Of a stretch of 64,000 nucleotides of DNA, positions 11,437 to 23,358 are shown in pieces; the stretch's first letter is position 1, and the number at the start of each line of letters is the position of its first letter. The notes beneath the pieces are model-generated. The model had not been told where the DNA came from. It did no database searches and saw only the letters and a program-made list of their open reading frames with translations. The translations under genes were made by a program, and so were the position numbers. Source of the DNA: Vesta saturnalis (taxonomy: Eukaryota; Arthropoda; Insecta; Coleoptera; Lampyridae); contig JARFJB010002192.1 in assembly GCA_036346205.1 (NCBI GenBank), forward strand, positions 473,501 to 537,500. The letters run 5' to 3'.

Positions 11437-12960
11437 TTGGAGAATCAAAGTCCATTAGGCGCATCATTGTTTGATTTTGATAAAATTCCAATGGTTATTG
11501 CTGGAGAGAATGAAGTTATTACAGAAGTTTTCTCAGAACAACATTTGAAAGATGCCGTATTGGAGGAAGCTCCAAGTTCGAACTCTTTTGGAAGGAAAAT
11601 AGTTGAAATGAAGAAAAATGATAAAGTGAGTTCACAAATTAGACTAATTGACTATTCATCAAGTTAATAGTCAGAAACTCATAAAATAAGGAATCACCCG
11701 GAGAGTAAAAAACTCAAAAGATTCGACGATTATTCATGTCATGAAGAGATAGATTCTGCCTTTTTTCAATTCGAGTTTAGATTCAAAACACATAGATGAG
11801 GTAGCCACGAATATTGAGGAGCCTGGTTTAAGAAAATCTAAAAAAAATTGCAACGAAGAGGAAGAAAAAGATTGAAAATGTGCAACGAAATTAGTTTAAG
11901 AAAACCCATGTTGTAATAAGCGTTGTCACGTTATGATACTCTTTATTACTATTCGGGCTTATGCAGTCACCAGAAACAGTGAATTGGCTGTTATTATGCG
12001 TCAAAGAAATATAAATTAAGCGAAGACGAACGAATTCAGAGAACAGTAGAAGAAATAGAACCTTCAAGTATTCTATAACTTGGAATGATGAAGAAGTCTG
12101 CCAACAATTCATATTAAAAACGATCTGCATCTCCATGCGATATACGAAGAACGCATCTAATGGTAGTATATTTGCCAAGACCGACCAACGGGGAAAATAC
12201 GATCCTCCGCATAAAACAAGCCGTGTTCTCGAGGTCATTAAAAAACTACCCGTGGTTTATTAAAGATATTAGAGATCAATTGGAGTTTCATAAAATAAAA
12301 ACTGAAGTATCCTGGAAAGTATTCAGAAATATTTTTAATAATAACTTTAATTTAGATTTTCATCTTCCCAAGAAAGATAAGTTTTGATCTCCAAGAGGTG
12401 ATGAAGAATGTGTCGCTCTACTGTGACAGGCAGACTAAAAACCGAGCAATGCTAGTAATGCTGAACACATTTTTGGAGAAATCTGAACATATTCTTCATA
12501 TTAAAATTACTTTTCTTCTTAATGGACATACCTGTATGCCAGTAGAAGCAGTACACGCCACAATCGAAAGATTCATACGTAGACGAGTTGTTTGGGCACC
12601 ATGACAGTGGGACTCATAATTGGCAATGCTAGGGTTAACTCTAAGCCTTATCGGAAAACAATGGCGCAAAATTTGTTACCCACCATCGTTAATAAAACTA
12701 TAGATGGGATAAAGTTTCAAATCAGTCAACTGAGAATTGCACGTGGCGTGGACACAACCAAGATTAGATATTATTATTCTGACACAACAGGAGTTTGTTC
12801 TGTCCATATATTGTGGGCCCATGAAAGGTTTGTTCACTACATTACTATGATAAAACAGAAAATTATCACTAGAAAATTCCATCTCAAAGTTTCAGAATCA
12901 TGCATTTATGCAAAAAAAACGAGTCATACCCCAACAATGAGTATGAAACATTAGCATATA
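11437..12960 (+). pseudogene. DUF7869-type transposon-derived protein, multiply broken
   Basis: In shifting + frames the order of motifs follows a repetitive insect protein family. A degraded CCNKRC zinc-like segment near 11.92 kb comes first, then KTDQRGKYDPPHKTS at about 12180-12220. Next is FNLDFHLPKKDKF just before 12387, and then CDRQTKNRAMLVML...FLLNGHTCMPVEAVHATIE...RRVVWAP up to about 12600, followed by NARVNSKPY. The last blocks match the C-terminal DUF7869 core as I know it (QN-type motif, GHT..P.D..H..IE, W..P..W). The stretch between the PKKD motif and the CDRQT block is missing, which removes much of the catalytic-like core. There are at least four frame changes. The ORF at 11437-11667 is included as a possible N-terminus only. 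Confidence 0.65.
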
Positions 12961-13695
12961 AAAGTGTTGTTCTCGATACATTAGCTGAGACGGATGAGGA
13001 TGACCAAAATGAACAACAAAATTAGATTTATAGAAAGTTATTGATTACCAGAGAAAATGATTTTTTTTTGTGAACCATAATGATTTAATGCTACACTAAA
13101 GTATTTATACTGCCATTTCCGAATGAAAATGTGAGGTTCGTTATAATTATGCAATTACATCATTTCTTTTGGGCTCGACTGCCACTTTGTTTTCGTTTTC
13201 TTGTTTTTTAATAAAGACAGTTGCTTATGGATGAGATTACGATTTTATTCTAGTTAATACCGATAAAATGTCGTGTGTGTATCTTAAGCGACAAATCCAA
13301 ATGAAACTCTTTCTGGAATCGTTTTGCCAAAGTATCGTATGCCACAATTGTTCAATCAATAGGTTCACTTTCACTCAATATTATCCCGTAAACAACTTTT
13401 CGCAAATAAAACAGTTATTGTATGAATTTTAAAACTTCTATGACTTAAAACTGTGTCCTGTCAAATTTGACTTTTGTCGTTTAAGATGTTCTGTCAAAAC
13501 CTACCGATTCTGTGCAGATTTATATACTATAATTTATAAATTAGAAGGCGGATTGAATTGATAACATCTAGTAAATATGGGCGGCTGCTGTATATTTTGA
13601 TAGTAGAAACAAAATGTGCTTGGAGATGGGTTGTTAAGAAAAATAATGAATGTTTTTGATCTTATAAAATAGAATAAAAAGGTAATGTTATATAC
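12961..13695. other. Non-coding, nothing recognised
   Basis: AT-rich, with no convincing coding frame or repeat homology that I can see. Confidence 0.5.
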
Positions 13696-13927
13696 TCACG
13701 CGTGTGCGTGTGCGGGTGTGTGTGTATGTGCGTGTGCGTGTGCGTGTACGCGTGCGTGCGCGTGCGCGTGCGTGTGCGTGTGTGTGTTGTGTGTGGGGGG
13801 GCTGCGTGTGCGTATGCGTGAGTGTGCGTGTGCGTGTGTGTGCGTGTGCGTGTGCGTATGCGTGTGCGAGTGCGTGTGCGTGTGCGTGTGCGTGTGCGCG
13901 TGCGTGTGCGCGTGTGTATGTGTGTCT
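13696..13927. repeat. GTGC / GT simple-sequence array
   Basis: Mixed GTGTGC, GCGTGC and GT units with a short run of G near 13795. The alternating purine-pyrimidine character gives spurious open frames such as 13685-14014. Confidence 0.95.
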
Positions 13928-14806
13928 GGTATGAAATATATTACCTTTTGGTTTATTAATTGTAAATGCAGACCCTTAACATGTTGTGATGTTTTTTTCT
14001 TATACTGCAGTTAGCTAACTGTATAACCTGGTGATCACCATTTATGAAATACACGTCTGTATTAAATTACTACATCGATTTATTAAGGTTAGAGTAGGGT
14101 GATAGAATTTAATCTTGCAATAACAGTAGAGTCTAAATACGTATTGATCTATTTATGTTGTTATTCTTGTTGTAGAATGCGGTGGTGAGGTTTTTATTTT
14201 GTAGTTCTTTTCCTCAATCCGCAATAAAGATAGCATAACTACATTCGCTCTTGCTTATAAATTTGCTTATACCTTTATTTTATCCTCCCTTAGATACGCG
14301 CAACACATATATCGCGTAACAAGTCTTTTACACAACGTAAGTGGTCATACCTGGTTTTTCATGAAGATCATTTTGCTTAAATGAGCTCGCGCATTAACTT
14401 TGTTCTTGCATTCGAGTTGTATACTCGTTAAACTGGGATGGGTACATTACTTGATTTGAAGATAGAAGGTTCATTCATAAATTGAACTAAATAATAATTG
14501 AAATTAGTATATACAATGTAATTACTAGCTTAACTTATGTGTTTCCAACAGTTGTGAATTTGAATAAACAAAACTCTTTTTCAATACAGTACATATTTTT
14601 TGTTGCGTATTATCTAAATAAATATGTTTTTGTAACACTACATAAGTGTAATTACATTTTTTTTTGTATAATATCTCAATTAATTGCATCCGTGAAAAAA
14701 ATGTTAAGATCTAAACGGATTTCCACATTTTCAGCATTTTGATTTGATAAACAAAACTGCTGTAACCTAATTAGACAACATAAACAAAACTACTGTAACC
14801 TAAAAA
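13928..14806. other. Non-coding stretch
   Basis: No gene is seen. A direct duplication of about 31 bp (AAACAAAACTGCTGTAACCT and AAACAAAACTACTGTAACCT) lies at about 14750-14802, just before the tRNA-like segment. Confidence 0.5.
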
Positions 14807-14876
14807 GGGCTGGGATTCGAACCCGTACCAACAGCGTGGAAGACGACCCCTACCACAACACCACCAACGCTCTAGC
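14807..14876 (-). repeat. tRNA-Gly-like SINE head remnant
   Basis: On the minus strand, GGTGTTGTGGTAGG resembles a box A/D-arm and CTTCCAC an anticodon loop with TCC. ACGGGTTCGAATCCC is a clear box B/T-arm. The stems are imperfect and the acceptor does not close, so this is best read as a tRNA-derived SINE fragment, not a gene. Confidence 0.45.
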
Positions 14877-15896
14877 AATCTGACATTGAAGGTGATGTTT
14901 AAACCATTTATAAAACTACCTATTCATGTAGATAAGGCATGCGCAATTTATCATCGGAACCACATCCTATGTTCCTCTGTTTACCACTTCTTTCAATTTT
15001 TAATATAACTTCGGTTACGTAAGTTTTAACAATAAAGGTAGAAATGATACTTGCTTTGACAAAGTCTAAAGCTTCTATATTTGTTACATTCCTTTGTATT
15101 TATTATAAAATTTTGTACAAATTATACAATATATCGTATAAATGTTATCAGCATTTATATAAATGATAAAACCTTATAATATCAAAATTTAAATCTTATT
15201 TACTTTGATATAAATACAATTTTAGTGCTTTGCATTGAGTGAATTACTTAAGAACTTGATTATATTTTTACTGGGTTTGTTAGGAGCAATCTATTCCAAA
15301 ATCTTCCACTATTCTTTTTCTATCATGATATTCTTTTTATAGCAAACAATTTAAAACAAGGCAAATTATAATTTTATTTCAAACTTATTACGTTTAGAGA
15401 ATGCCGCAACCTTTTCGATGGTATTTCTGAACCCGGCTAAGACTATTGTCAATTAGTGAAACTTGTAAAGTTAGTACTTTACACTCCTATATTTAAATAA
15501 ACCAGCTTTGATATTATACTTTATACGCCTTCGGCATTTAAATAAACCATCTCAGTATGTCGATAGAGTAAGTAAAACCCGAACTTTTGTAAGTGTAAAC
15601 TGGACGCCTTTATAGAACTTACATATTTTTTTCTCATTTATAATGATTTATTTATCTATATGCTCAAATTTACTGGTGCTGAGGTTAACAAGTGATGTTA
15701 ATTATCCTGATTTTTAATTTTACAGAAAAATTGGGCGTGTATTTAGAAAAGAAGAAATAGAAGACAATGAGTATCATACATAAATTGGAAAGTTTGTGAT
15801 TACATGCGTAAGCAAATAATTTGAAATAGATCTAATAAATACAGCTATTTAATAATGAGTCATATGAATTTTGATTCAATAATGAACTGAGTGGGT
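14877..15896. other. Non-coding, nothing recognised
   Basis: AT-rich sequence without convincing coding frames or repeats that I can match elsewhere in the window. Confidence 0.5.
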
Positions 15897-15992
15897 GAGA
15901 GGGTTGGCCGGGGTGGGTGGGTGCTTGCGTGCGTGTGCGTGCGTGCGAGCGAGCGTGAGTGCGTAGAGTGCGCTGTGTGTGTCTGTGTGTGT
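15897..15992. repeat. Short G/T-rich array
   Basis: A degenerate run of GGGTGGGTGGGTG, GTGCGTGC and GTGTGT units. It lies about 300 bp upstream of a copy of repeat R2, as happens at two other loci. Confidence 0.9.
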
Positions 15993-16299
15993 AAAGAGGG
16001 ATCTATGGGGCTGTTTTTTAATTTTATCAACTATTTATGAAACAGCTGCATATTTCAAAGACATAAAAACACCACTACATAGACCGTGTTCATTCAATTA
16101 TGTTGTATACAATTTTTTGATACGACGCGTAATTTTTCGGCAAAAAGGTTCCTAATGTAGAAGTTAAGTGTTTTAAGTTTTTCAACATCTGAGTAATGAT
16201 TAATTGTATAAGAAAACATATCGACATATTCAATTTTACATAACTTTTCTTTCTAAACTTTCTTAATATAAAGCGAAAGAAGTAAAAAATTAAATAAAT

Positions 16300-16600
16300 A
16301 TGATTGAAAATGCTTAAACTGTATTATCGATATTTTTATAGAAGCGGGCGGCTTTGGAATTTCTTTAAGGCAGCATCTAGATGTCTATTAACCTCTATCT
16401 GACATGCGTTTTTAACGTCTGTTTGACATAGATTATTGTTTTTGTTTTTACAATGTCCCCTAATGGACTTATAATAGATGTTGCATTGTTATCCTACAAA
16501 AATTTTATTAAAATTATTTCTTTTCTTTTAATTTCCATTTGGTAGGTCGGAGGGTCGTGTGTTTTAGTTTTAGTATTATCAAATTTACGTTTGCAATACC
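16300..16600 (+). repeat. Dispersed repeat R2, copy 1
   Basis: The segment from ATTATCGATATTTTTATAGAAG to GATTATTGTTTTTG aligns by eye with 56245-56370. The segment TTAAAATTATTTCTTTTCTT to GGTCGTGTGTT (16506-16565) aligns with 28274-28320. No coding capacity is visible. The three copies share one orientation and each follows a G/T-rich array, so the array and R2 may be parts of one element. Confidence 0.65.
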
Positions 16601-17885
16601 ACATTCACACGTTATAGGTTACACAATATAATTAAATTACCTGGGTGTTGTTAAATAGCCATTATCTAAATAGTTATTCATCAAAAAGTGTTAAAAGAGG
16701 CGATTAATAATCTAGATATTTAAAACGGTGATTATTTACCCCTAATTAACATATGAATTATTTACAACATTTTTCCGTCAATCGTATACTTGTTAAAAAC
16801 TATCAACAGTATTATAAAATTGCGATTTGTAATAGAGTTATGTAACCGAACATGCGAGCAGTTTAACAAATTTCTGAATTTTATTAAGGAAAATTAAAAG
16901 TTATTAATTTGGTAACCCTGAAATGGTTTAGTTTCATAGAGTTAATCTCAATGTATTGTTTGGTATGAAGTGCAATGTCAAAAAATTATCACATTCCTAA
17001 TTTTTTGAACATTTAACGTGGTATATGAAATACGCCATATAATCCTGTAATACATGTATATAGTAATTTATTCTGATAAGATCGTTCATTACAATACTAG
17101 GTACGCGTATAATATGTCCAATGAATCTTAATGAGTGGTTGTTACGTATACGTCACTGTTTATATACTCTATAGGAGAAGAAAAAGCTTGGTACGCTTGG
17201 TGGTAATGCCTATTACCCACTCGTGCGTAATAGGCTACTTAACCCCCTTATTATGTAATAATATAATATAATAATGTTGGATGTTCATTTGTGGTTTATT
17301 TCGTTTTATTTGACATTTGTACAGTTGGTTGCCAATACTAAAGTTTCTATTTGTGAATGCTTTAATCAATTTCAAACTAAAGTTCTTCACAACTTTGCGA
17401 TTATATCATTATTTGATTAAATTTTGTTAAATTTCGTCCTTGACTATGACATTTTTCACTGTTAGCCTTCAACCTGTTAGAGGGTGTGCTGATTTGTCAT
17501 CTTCAAGGCAGTTTAATAATATCTAATTCATTACGGATCTAGTTATTCTTTACTAAAATTAGATTCCATAGTTGATTTTATACTTTTATCAAACTGTTAT
17601 ATTAATAGCAGGCTTATATAGCGTTTTCATATTTTTCATATTTCATTTAACATAAGCAATTCTGAAAAATACTACCATTTACTGTGGACGATAACTGTAA
17701 TTATTATCGAAACGTTTAAATTTATATAAAAGATAAAAATACAAAATACAAAATAAGTATTTTAATTAGAGAAGATTGAACATAAAAATACATAAAGATG
17801 AATATGAGAAAGGAGAAATAAAATACAGGGTGTATATACATAAATTTTAATTTAAAAATAGTAAATTTTCATTGACGTTAGGGAT
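16601..17885. other. Non-coding stretch
   Basis: No gene is seen. ACAGGGTGTATATACAT at about 17826 resembles a mariner/Tc1-type terminus, but I find no partner end. Confidence 0.45.
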
Positions 17886-18182
17886 TTCATTAAAGGGAAT
17901 TGGAAGGCTCTATTTTGTAGTTTGCCAGGATTTCCTTGATTTTAAGCAAGCTTAATATTATACCTTTGTTGCATACATGTAAAATTTCATAATCATAATT
18001 AGGTTTGAACTGATGACCGGTTGTAAGAATATGTTGAGCAAAAGAAGATTTGGAGTGGAAGTTGCTGAGTTTCTTACCTGTTTGGCCAACATAAAAAGCT
18101 AAACAAGATCTATATTTAGTTTGTAAATATCAGAACGTTCTAGGTTATCGACACTATCTTTGTTGTGAACTATGAGATTTAG
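17886..18182 (-). pseudogene. Penelope-like GIY-YIG endonuclease remnant
   Basis: On the minus strand, a frame ending with SDIYKLN is followed after a one-frame shift by CLAFYVGQTGKKL. It then reads SSFAQHILTTGHQF, NYDYEILHVCNKG and a short C-terminal tail ending in a stop near 17890. The YKL...C...YVGQTG pattern with a downstream SxFAQHxxxTGH block is the GIY-YIG endonuclease domain at the C-terminus of Penelope-like retroelements. No reverse transcriptase is visible upstream because an inverted-repeat unit begins at 18183. This is a truncated, dead fragment. Confidence 0.75.
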
Positions 18183-18566
18183 ACACGGGTGTCTATTAAT
18201 GATTGAAGCTGACGTCATGTAGCAGATTTTGGTTAGGTTGGTACCACTACACTTCATTTCGGTCGCAACGATTGACATAGGAGTCCCATGTAGCTGTAAA
18301 CATTGTTTGTTAAAATTAAACAGAATACCCCTACTTCTGGAAATGTTCATTGCCATCTTGTTTTCAACTGCTTCCACTAATTCATCTAAATTATGCAATC
18401 TCTTTGTATAAATACTGTCTTTATAATGAAAAACAGACACGTGCGACCATGCAAAAAAGGTAGAAACCGATTGATTTTACAATATAATTCGCAGTGTTGC
18501 AAATACTAAGCAAAGAAATTTCCTAGATTTGACATGACGTCAGCTTAATCATTAATAGACACGTGT
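18183..18566. mobile_element. 384-bp inverted-repeat (MITE-like) unit
   Basis: The left arm ACACGGGTGTCTATTAATGA...GACGTCATGT (18183-18220) is matched in inverse complement by ACATGACGTCAGC...TAATAGACACGTGT (18532-18566). That is about 35 nt with two or three differences. About 310 nt lie between. The minus-strand frame 18099-18440 runs through it and joins onto the Penelope remnant, so its upstream part should not be taken as retroelement protein. No transposase is encoded. Confidence 0.65.
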
Positions 18567-20053
18567 TATTACGTCTCACCACTTCAAAGCGGAAAATATT
18601 AATAACAAGCAAAATTGCTAAACCATACAAGCACTGATAGAAAAATACCGTAAAATGCTGGTTATTTCAACCTAACAATCGTGCTTGCGAGATACTATAT
18701 TAGCGATTAAATTCTAAATTACGTTTCCAAAAGTCATTAAATTGTAACCAAAAAGGAAAGCACACCTGACAAAAATATGCCATTTTCAAGTTTCCCCATA
18801 GAGATAAAATACTATTTTTTCTGGTTCTGTTTTGATTTCACCGTATGTTCAAAAGTGTAACATGACCACTACCATCATAAAGGTGATACTTAACCCAAAC
18901 ATTATGTGACTATAGCACGCTAAGCGATTGGTTACGGTTTATCCGAATAGCGCAATTTCGGGCTGCGTATAAGGATCTGCTACTTCTATACTCTAAACAA
19001 GTGTTAAGCTTCAATCCCAGTTTTTTTCTTTGCAACCCTCAATTACATACATTTAAATCTTAGCTACATAAAGTACATAAAAGAAAACGTACAATTAAGA
19101 AGATTATCAAATATTACAACTTATTGATGTATCAACTTTAATTTCATTTTGATATTAAAATAATGAAATTTTTTCCGTACGCTAGGTACCTATAGTATGT
19201 TGTACACCAATGAAGGTCTTGGTTTTCATAACCAGTACAAGTACACTCGACGTCAATGAAAAATCCCACCCTCCCTGGGGCGATCTAACGTAGAAACTTT
19301 GGACATCCTTTAAATGTTAGCTATAACCAAGAACGTATTGTAATAGTCAGATAAATTTTCCATTATATTACGGGCACGTAGGTATTCTCTTAAACAACCA
19401 GTTATTATGGTTTACTTTAAGGAATTTAAAACAGTTCCAAGTCAGTTGTTTTTCTTTACATATAGGAATTGATAATAGAAGTGATATATTTTTAATATGA
19501 ATTAACTTCAATGAAATTGTTGCACCAAAAAAAAATCAATTAATCTACGATATAATTAAACTGATTAGAAGACATACAAGTAACAATACAATTACAAATT
19601 GTTTTGATTTCATTATTTCCCTGATAATACGGTGCTTGTTTTTTTCATTTTAATTCAAAACACTACTAGCAAAAGAGGAATATTTATGAAATAGTATTAT
19701 CAAGGATGTAATTGAAATTAAAAAACGTCCTAATTGATAAACTAAAACACGTTATTTGTCATATAATTTCCCATTAATTGTGATTGAAACATAAAAAATC
19801 CTGTACAAGTACTGATAATAATCGAATTAATATAAAAGTGGCAGTTTTTCAACCAAAAATAAAAAACTGGTTTTGAACTTACCAAATTCCTTTTCTTTGT
19901 TCAACGATAAAAATGGAAATTAAATTCAAAAATCGATTTTTTTCTACCTTTTGTATTTATTATTTATTATTATTATCATTACAACGGAGTTAACGATTTA
20001 ACTAAAAGTAAACACAAAACACATATAACAAAATAATACTCTCTAGTCATAGT
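18567..20053. other. Non-coding, nothing recognised
   Basis: AT-rich sequence without convincing coding frames or repeat matches. Confidence 0.5.
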
Positions 20054-20420
20054 TTAATAATTAATATAAAATCTTTCATTTTCAACACAAGCCTGTATTC
20101 TTCGAGGCATGCTGCCCGTTAAAATTTGGTAAAGGTTTCCAAAATGAAAAATTTCCCAAATCCTACGAACGTGTAATATTAAAACATGAACAGTCCTTTC
20201 ACGAATGCTGTTGTAGTTATGATAGCTCCAATTCCTTACCACATCGGCCCAAAAGTTCTCGATTGGATTTAAATCTGGAGATTTACTGGGCCAACGCAGC
20301 AATTCTACATTACCAGCATTATCTGCCAACCAATCCATAACCCGTCGTGCAGTGTGGAAACTATTCAATAAACCATGAATAATTCCCCTTTGCTGTAACG
20401 AAGTATCCGTTTGCCTTAAG
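20054..20420 (-). pseudogene. Tc1-like transposase, C-terminal remnant
   Basis: The minus strand encodes HTARRVMDWLADNAGN...RWPSKSPDLNPIENFWADVV. This is the third catalytic block of Tc1-family DDE transposases (PDLNPIEN, with the catalytic Glu), followed by SMPRRIQACVENE at the C-terminus and a stop. Upstream, QQRGIIHG stands where the family has a QQDN..IH catalytic segment, and the following residues look partly duplicated. The N-terminal DNA-binding domain and the first Asp are absent. It is an old, inactive copy. Confidence 0.85.
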
Positions 20421-21149
20421 CGACGGGGAATTAAAATAAAGGTTTACAATATAGTTACGACAAAGTCAAAACGAATTATAAATGAATATTTAATAATCAT
20501 ATGTTCTCCTATTTATGCCCTATGTTCACAAAGCAATTTTAAATTCTATTGTTACTTGTAGTAATGTAATTACTTGAATGGTATTGCAAATTAATTGATT
20601 TCCGGCTTAACCATTGTGCAATAATCGTAATTATTCTAAAAATAAAATATGTGGAGAATATACCATAATAATAGGAAAGTACATTCTCATACTTTCTACA
20701 TTGATGAATTTCGATTACATCCTAGATAATTTGATAAGATTAATATTTGAATTGAATTGAAAAATGTTATAATTTCTAAAATAAAAACTGGTTATTTGGC
20801 ATAAAATTTTCCATAGGTTGGATGGCATTATTTAATTTACACACATCCCAAATGCTTTTCTGCATTCCCGAAACCCGAAACGCTAAAAATGTGAATTTAG
20901 GTTTAGGAAACCTCAGAATGAAATATAATGTCCATTTATGGGAAATTGAATCCTAAAGTTTAAAAAAAATCATTTTTTTGTATTGTAATTTAACGAATCC
21001 TTTTCAATTTATTGGCTGTATATCGTGCCCTGAGGGGTCTGGACCTGATTTGTGCAACAAAACAATAGAAAATCTACCTGACCAGTTTTGCATTTAAACT
21101 CGTATACTACAAGAATTAAAATAACTTACAAGTACAATTGAAACCGGTC
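20421..21149. other. Non-coding, nothing recognised
   Basis: AT-rich sequence without convincing coding frames. Confidence 0.45.
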
Positions 21150-21590
21150 ACAACAATGGCAGATTTCAAACGAGATGCTGTAAGCGCATACTGACTCAAT
21201 CCTTATGGTGTATATACGCCAGTTGACTGAATTGCCTTTCTTTCCAATTAATGATGTTCCTGAAGCCTTTAACGCATTCATTGAATCGAAATATTACACA
21301 CAAGAATATGAAGGTTTGGGTGACATAGTACATCATTTTGAAGATACATGGGTGGGTTGAGCCACAAAGCAGTGACCGAAGACTCCCCTCCAATTGTGAA
21401 CTCAGCAACTGTATTCGCGCGGTCGAAGCAAACTGACCAGGTACAAGTGCTATTGTGGAAATTCATCAATTAGCTAAGATTGGAACATCTAAGTGACACC
21501 ACAATTAAATACTTCTGGAAAGTTACTTCCAATAGAAAAAGAATCTATGAAGATGTGCCCGTGCGACTTATGGTGAAATAAATATTTTAG
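21150..21590 (+). pseudogene. MULE/Mutator-type transposase, C-terminal remnant
   Basis: On the + strand, 21213-21362 reads QLTELPFFPINDVPEAFNAF, then a region ending VHHFEDTWVG before a TGA. In another frame, an RTNN-like stretch is replaced by degraded sequence, and then LLWKFIN.LRLEHLSDTTIK and RKRIYEDVPVRL follow to about 21583. This order (L.F.P..DV..AF, YFEDTY.G, W.FI..LR.E, K.Y.D...RL) is what I know from the C-terminal part of animal MULE transposases with FLYWCH domains. The catalytic core lies upstream of the piece and is missing. Confidence 0.6.
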
Positions 21591-23061
21591 ATTTCGTAAG
21601 AGACGTACTGTATATAGTATAATTTGAACCGAGCCACATTTAGACCCTTTACTACACTGTTGCATTCAACTTAATATTCCTCAAGTGTAGAATGATGCAA
21701 TTGAATTGTACCGCTTCGTTTTGAGAATTCAATAACATAATACTTCGCATTTTGCCTTGATAAGATTCTAGAATTCATCAGTATCGTCAAAAAATAATAC
21801 AGTTTTAGGCTTTCTTAAGAATAAGGTATATGTTAAAACGGAAATTTTAAGGAAGAGTAATCGTACATATCACTGTCGTTAAGGTGTATGAATATTTCAA
21901 TTTATTAGCAGATCTAAATGTACGGAGCAATATTATGTTCTTCGAATGCTAAAACAACTTTATCATATTGAACTTAGACCGGCGTTTGCCTTCAAAAATG
22001 GAGGCGTTAATTGATCTGCAATATAAATCTGCACATAATCTTACACGCAGAACTCGATTAATCCTATATGTGAATTTCGCCGTAATGTTGGTAATATGTA
22101 AACAAAACGTAACCATACGTAACTCTATAATGATCATCAATACGTCGGTTATTCTGATGATTGTTAGCAAAATATAACGTTATTTACCGTCATTTCATTT
22201 TAACGCATATAACGATCAGTCACGTTCCATTACCACTAATTTTAGGTAATACACTACCAACTTCAACTTTTTTTGCTCTTAAAATGTGTAAAATTAGATA
22301 AACACTTCAAATACCCCTATATGTTTGGCGCCGTATGAATTAGTCAAAACATTATAACTGCTACAAACGCGAGACTAATCGATCTTTGCTAAGTTCAGGA
22401 ACTCGTCCTAAACAAGAAAGGCTCACCTGCAGAGGTGCAAGTCACCGAATGTAGATATGCACTAATGTAATATCCAACTATAAAAAAATCATTGAAATAT
22501 CTGCTACTATTATTGCAGTTTTACCCTTCTACTACACATAGCAGCTCATAACAGAAAGTCGTCTTAAGCAGAGTTTATTTGCTGCAATCAAAATGAATTA
22601 ATTTGAAATTTAAGAACACTTTCGAATTTAAATTAATACAGTAAATATTCTGAATTTTGTATATAGTATCAAAATTTAAATATGCGAATGCCTCTATGAA
22701 GCATTCGCTTTATCGGTACTTGCAATATATACCAAACTTTTAGCATGAGATGTAATATGTATGTTGAATGAGTTTTTTATCGTCTCGTCTTTTGGATAAT
22801 TAAGTAGTCAACATGCACCTCTGACACTTTGAGGGGAGCTCCCAGAGACATACTGTGCATAGAAAATGTAAAACTGTCAACAGAAAACACTTGTTGGCAA
22901 GTGACAATATTTTGAAGGTTTTGCGTATTTATGTCTTGGATCGGAAGATTTATCAAAAACTTAAATGATTGATAAATAATGTATATCCTGTCTACAATAC
23001 AGTTTACGTATTTCCTACATAATGAAGGACTCAATAAAATCAATAAAATTTTAATACTTAC
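21591..23061. other. Probable intron of the GPCR gene; nothing else recognised
   Basis: If the receptor exon is part of a live gene, this is the start of its downstream intron on the minus strand. The open frame of the exon runs on into 22777-23061, but that part loses all receptor similarity after the splice donor. No second receptor exon was found between here and position 1. Confidence 0.5.
23056..23061 (-). promoter_or_regulatory. 5' splice donor GTAAGT of the GPCR exon
   Basis: On the minus strand the exon end TTA is followed directly by GTAAGT, a full consensus donor, exactly where receptor similarity stops. Confidence 0.8.
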
Positions 23062-23313
23062 TAATAAATCAGCGATGGCTAAATGCATCAACATAATATT
23101 AATTCTAGATGGAACTTTTCTACGTCTTCGAAGAATAAGTACTAACACTGTTATATTACCGATTGCAGAAAACACCATTAGTATACTGTTCCCTATAATT
23201 GACAACAAATGTCCGTCATTAAATGTCATATCATCCGCTAAAATCGGTTCCCCTAACTCCGAACAGTTAGTAATGCAGGCTAACGGCCAAGGCTCCTTCT
23301 CCGGTATATCCAT
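23062..23313 (-). CDS. AKH-receptor-like GPCR, first coding exon
   Basis: 84 codons begin with ATG at 23313; an in-frame TAA lies two codons upstream. The product would be the N-terminus of a class A G-protein-coupled receptor in the plasma membrane. The extracellular segment holds one N-glycosylation site (NCS, residues 16-18) and ends DDMTFNDGHLLSI. TM1 spans about residues 36-60 with the conserved GN at 52-53 (SAIGNITVLVLI). A basic intracellular loop LRRRRKVPSR follows, then TM2 with LMHLAIADLL and the conserved Asp at 82. The spacing and the MxFNxGHxxSI..SILMV.SAIGN pattern fit insect adipokinetic hormone receptors; the related ACP receptor is the main alternative. The exon ends at TTA followed by GTAAGT (phase 0). 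Everything from late TM2 onward lies outside what I can find. No frame damage is seen, so a live host gene is likely. Confidence 0.85.
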
Positions 23314-23358
23314 GTTTTAAATTATGTTCCCAAATTCGAAGTTGTGATCAGCATATCT
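23314..23358 (-). promoter_or_regulatory. 5' UTR part and splice acceptor of the GPCR exon
   Basis: Upstream of the ATG on the minus strand are 43 nt of untranslated sequence, preceded by TGCTCTGTTTCAG, a good pyrimidine tract and AG acceptor (AG at 23357-23358). This predicts at least one further non-coding 5' exon at higher coordinates. Confidence 0.65.

Noticed and set aside
22777..23061. C-terminal extension of the GPCR open frame
   Set aside because: Receptor similarity stops at a perfect GTAAGT donor; the rest is intron read-through.
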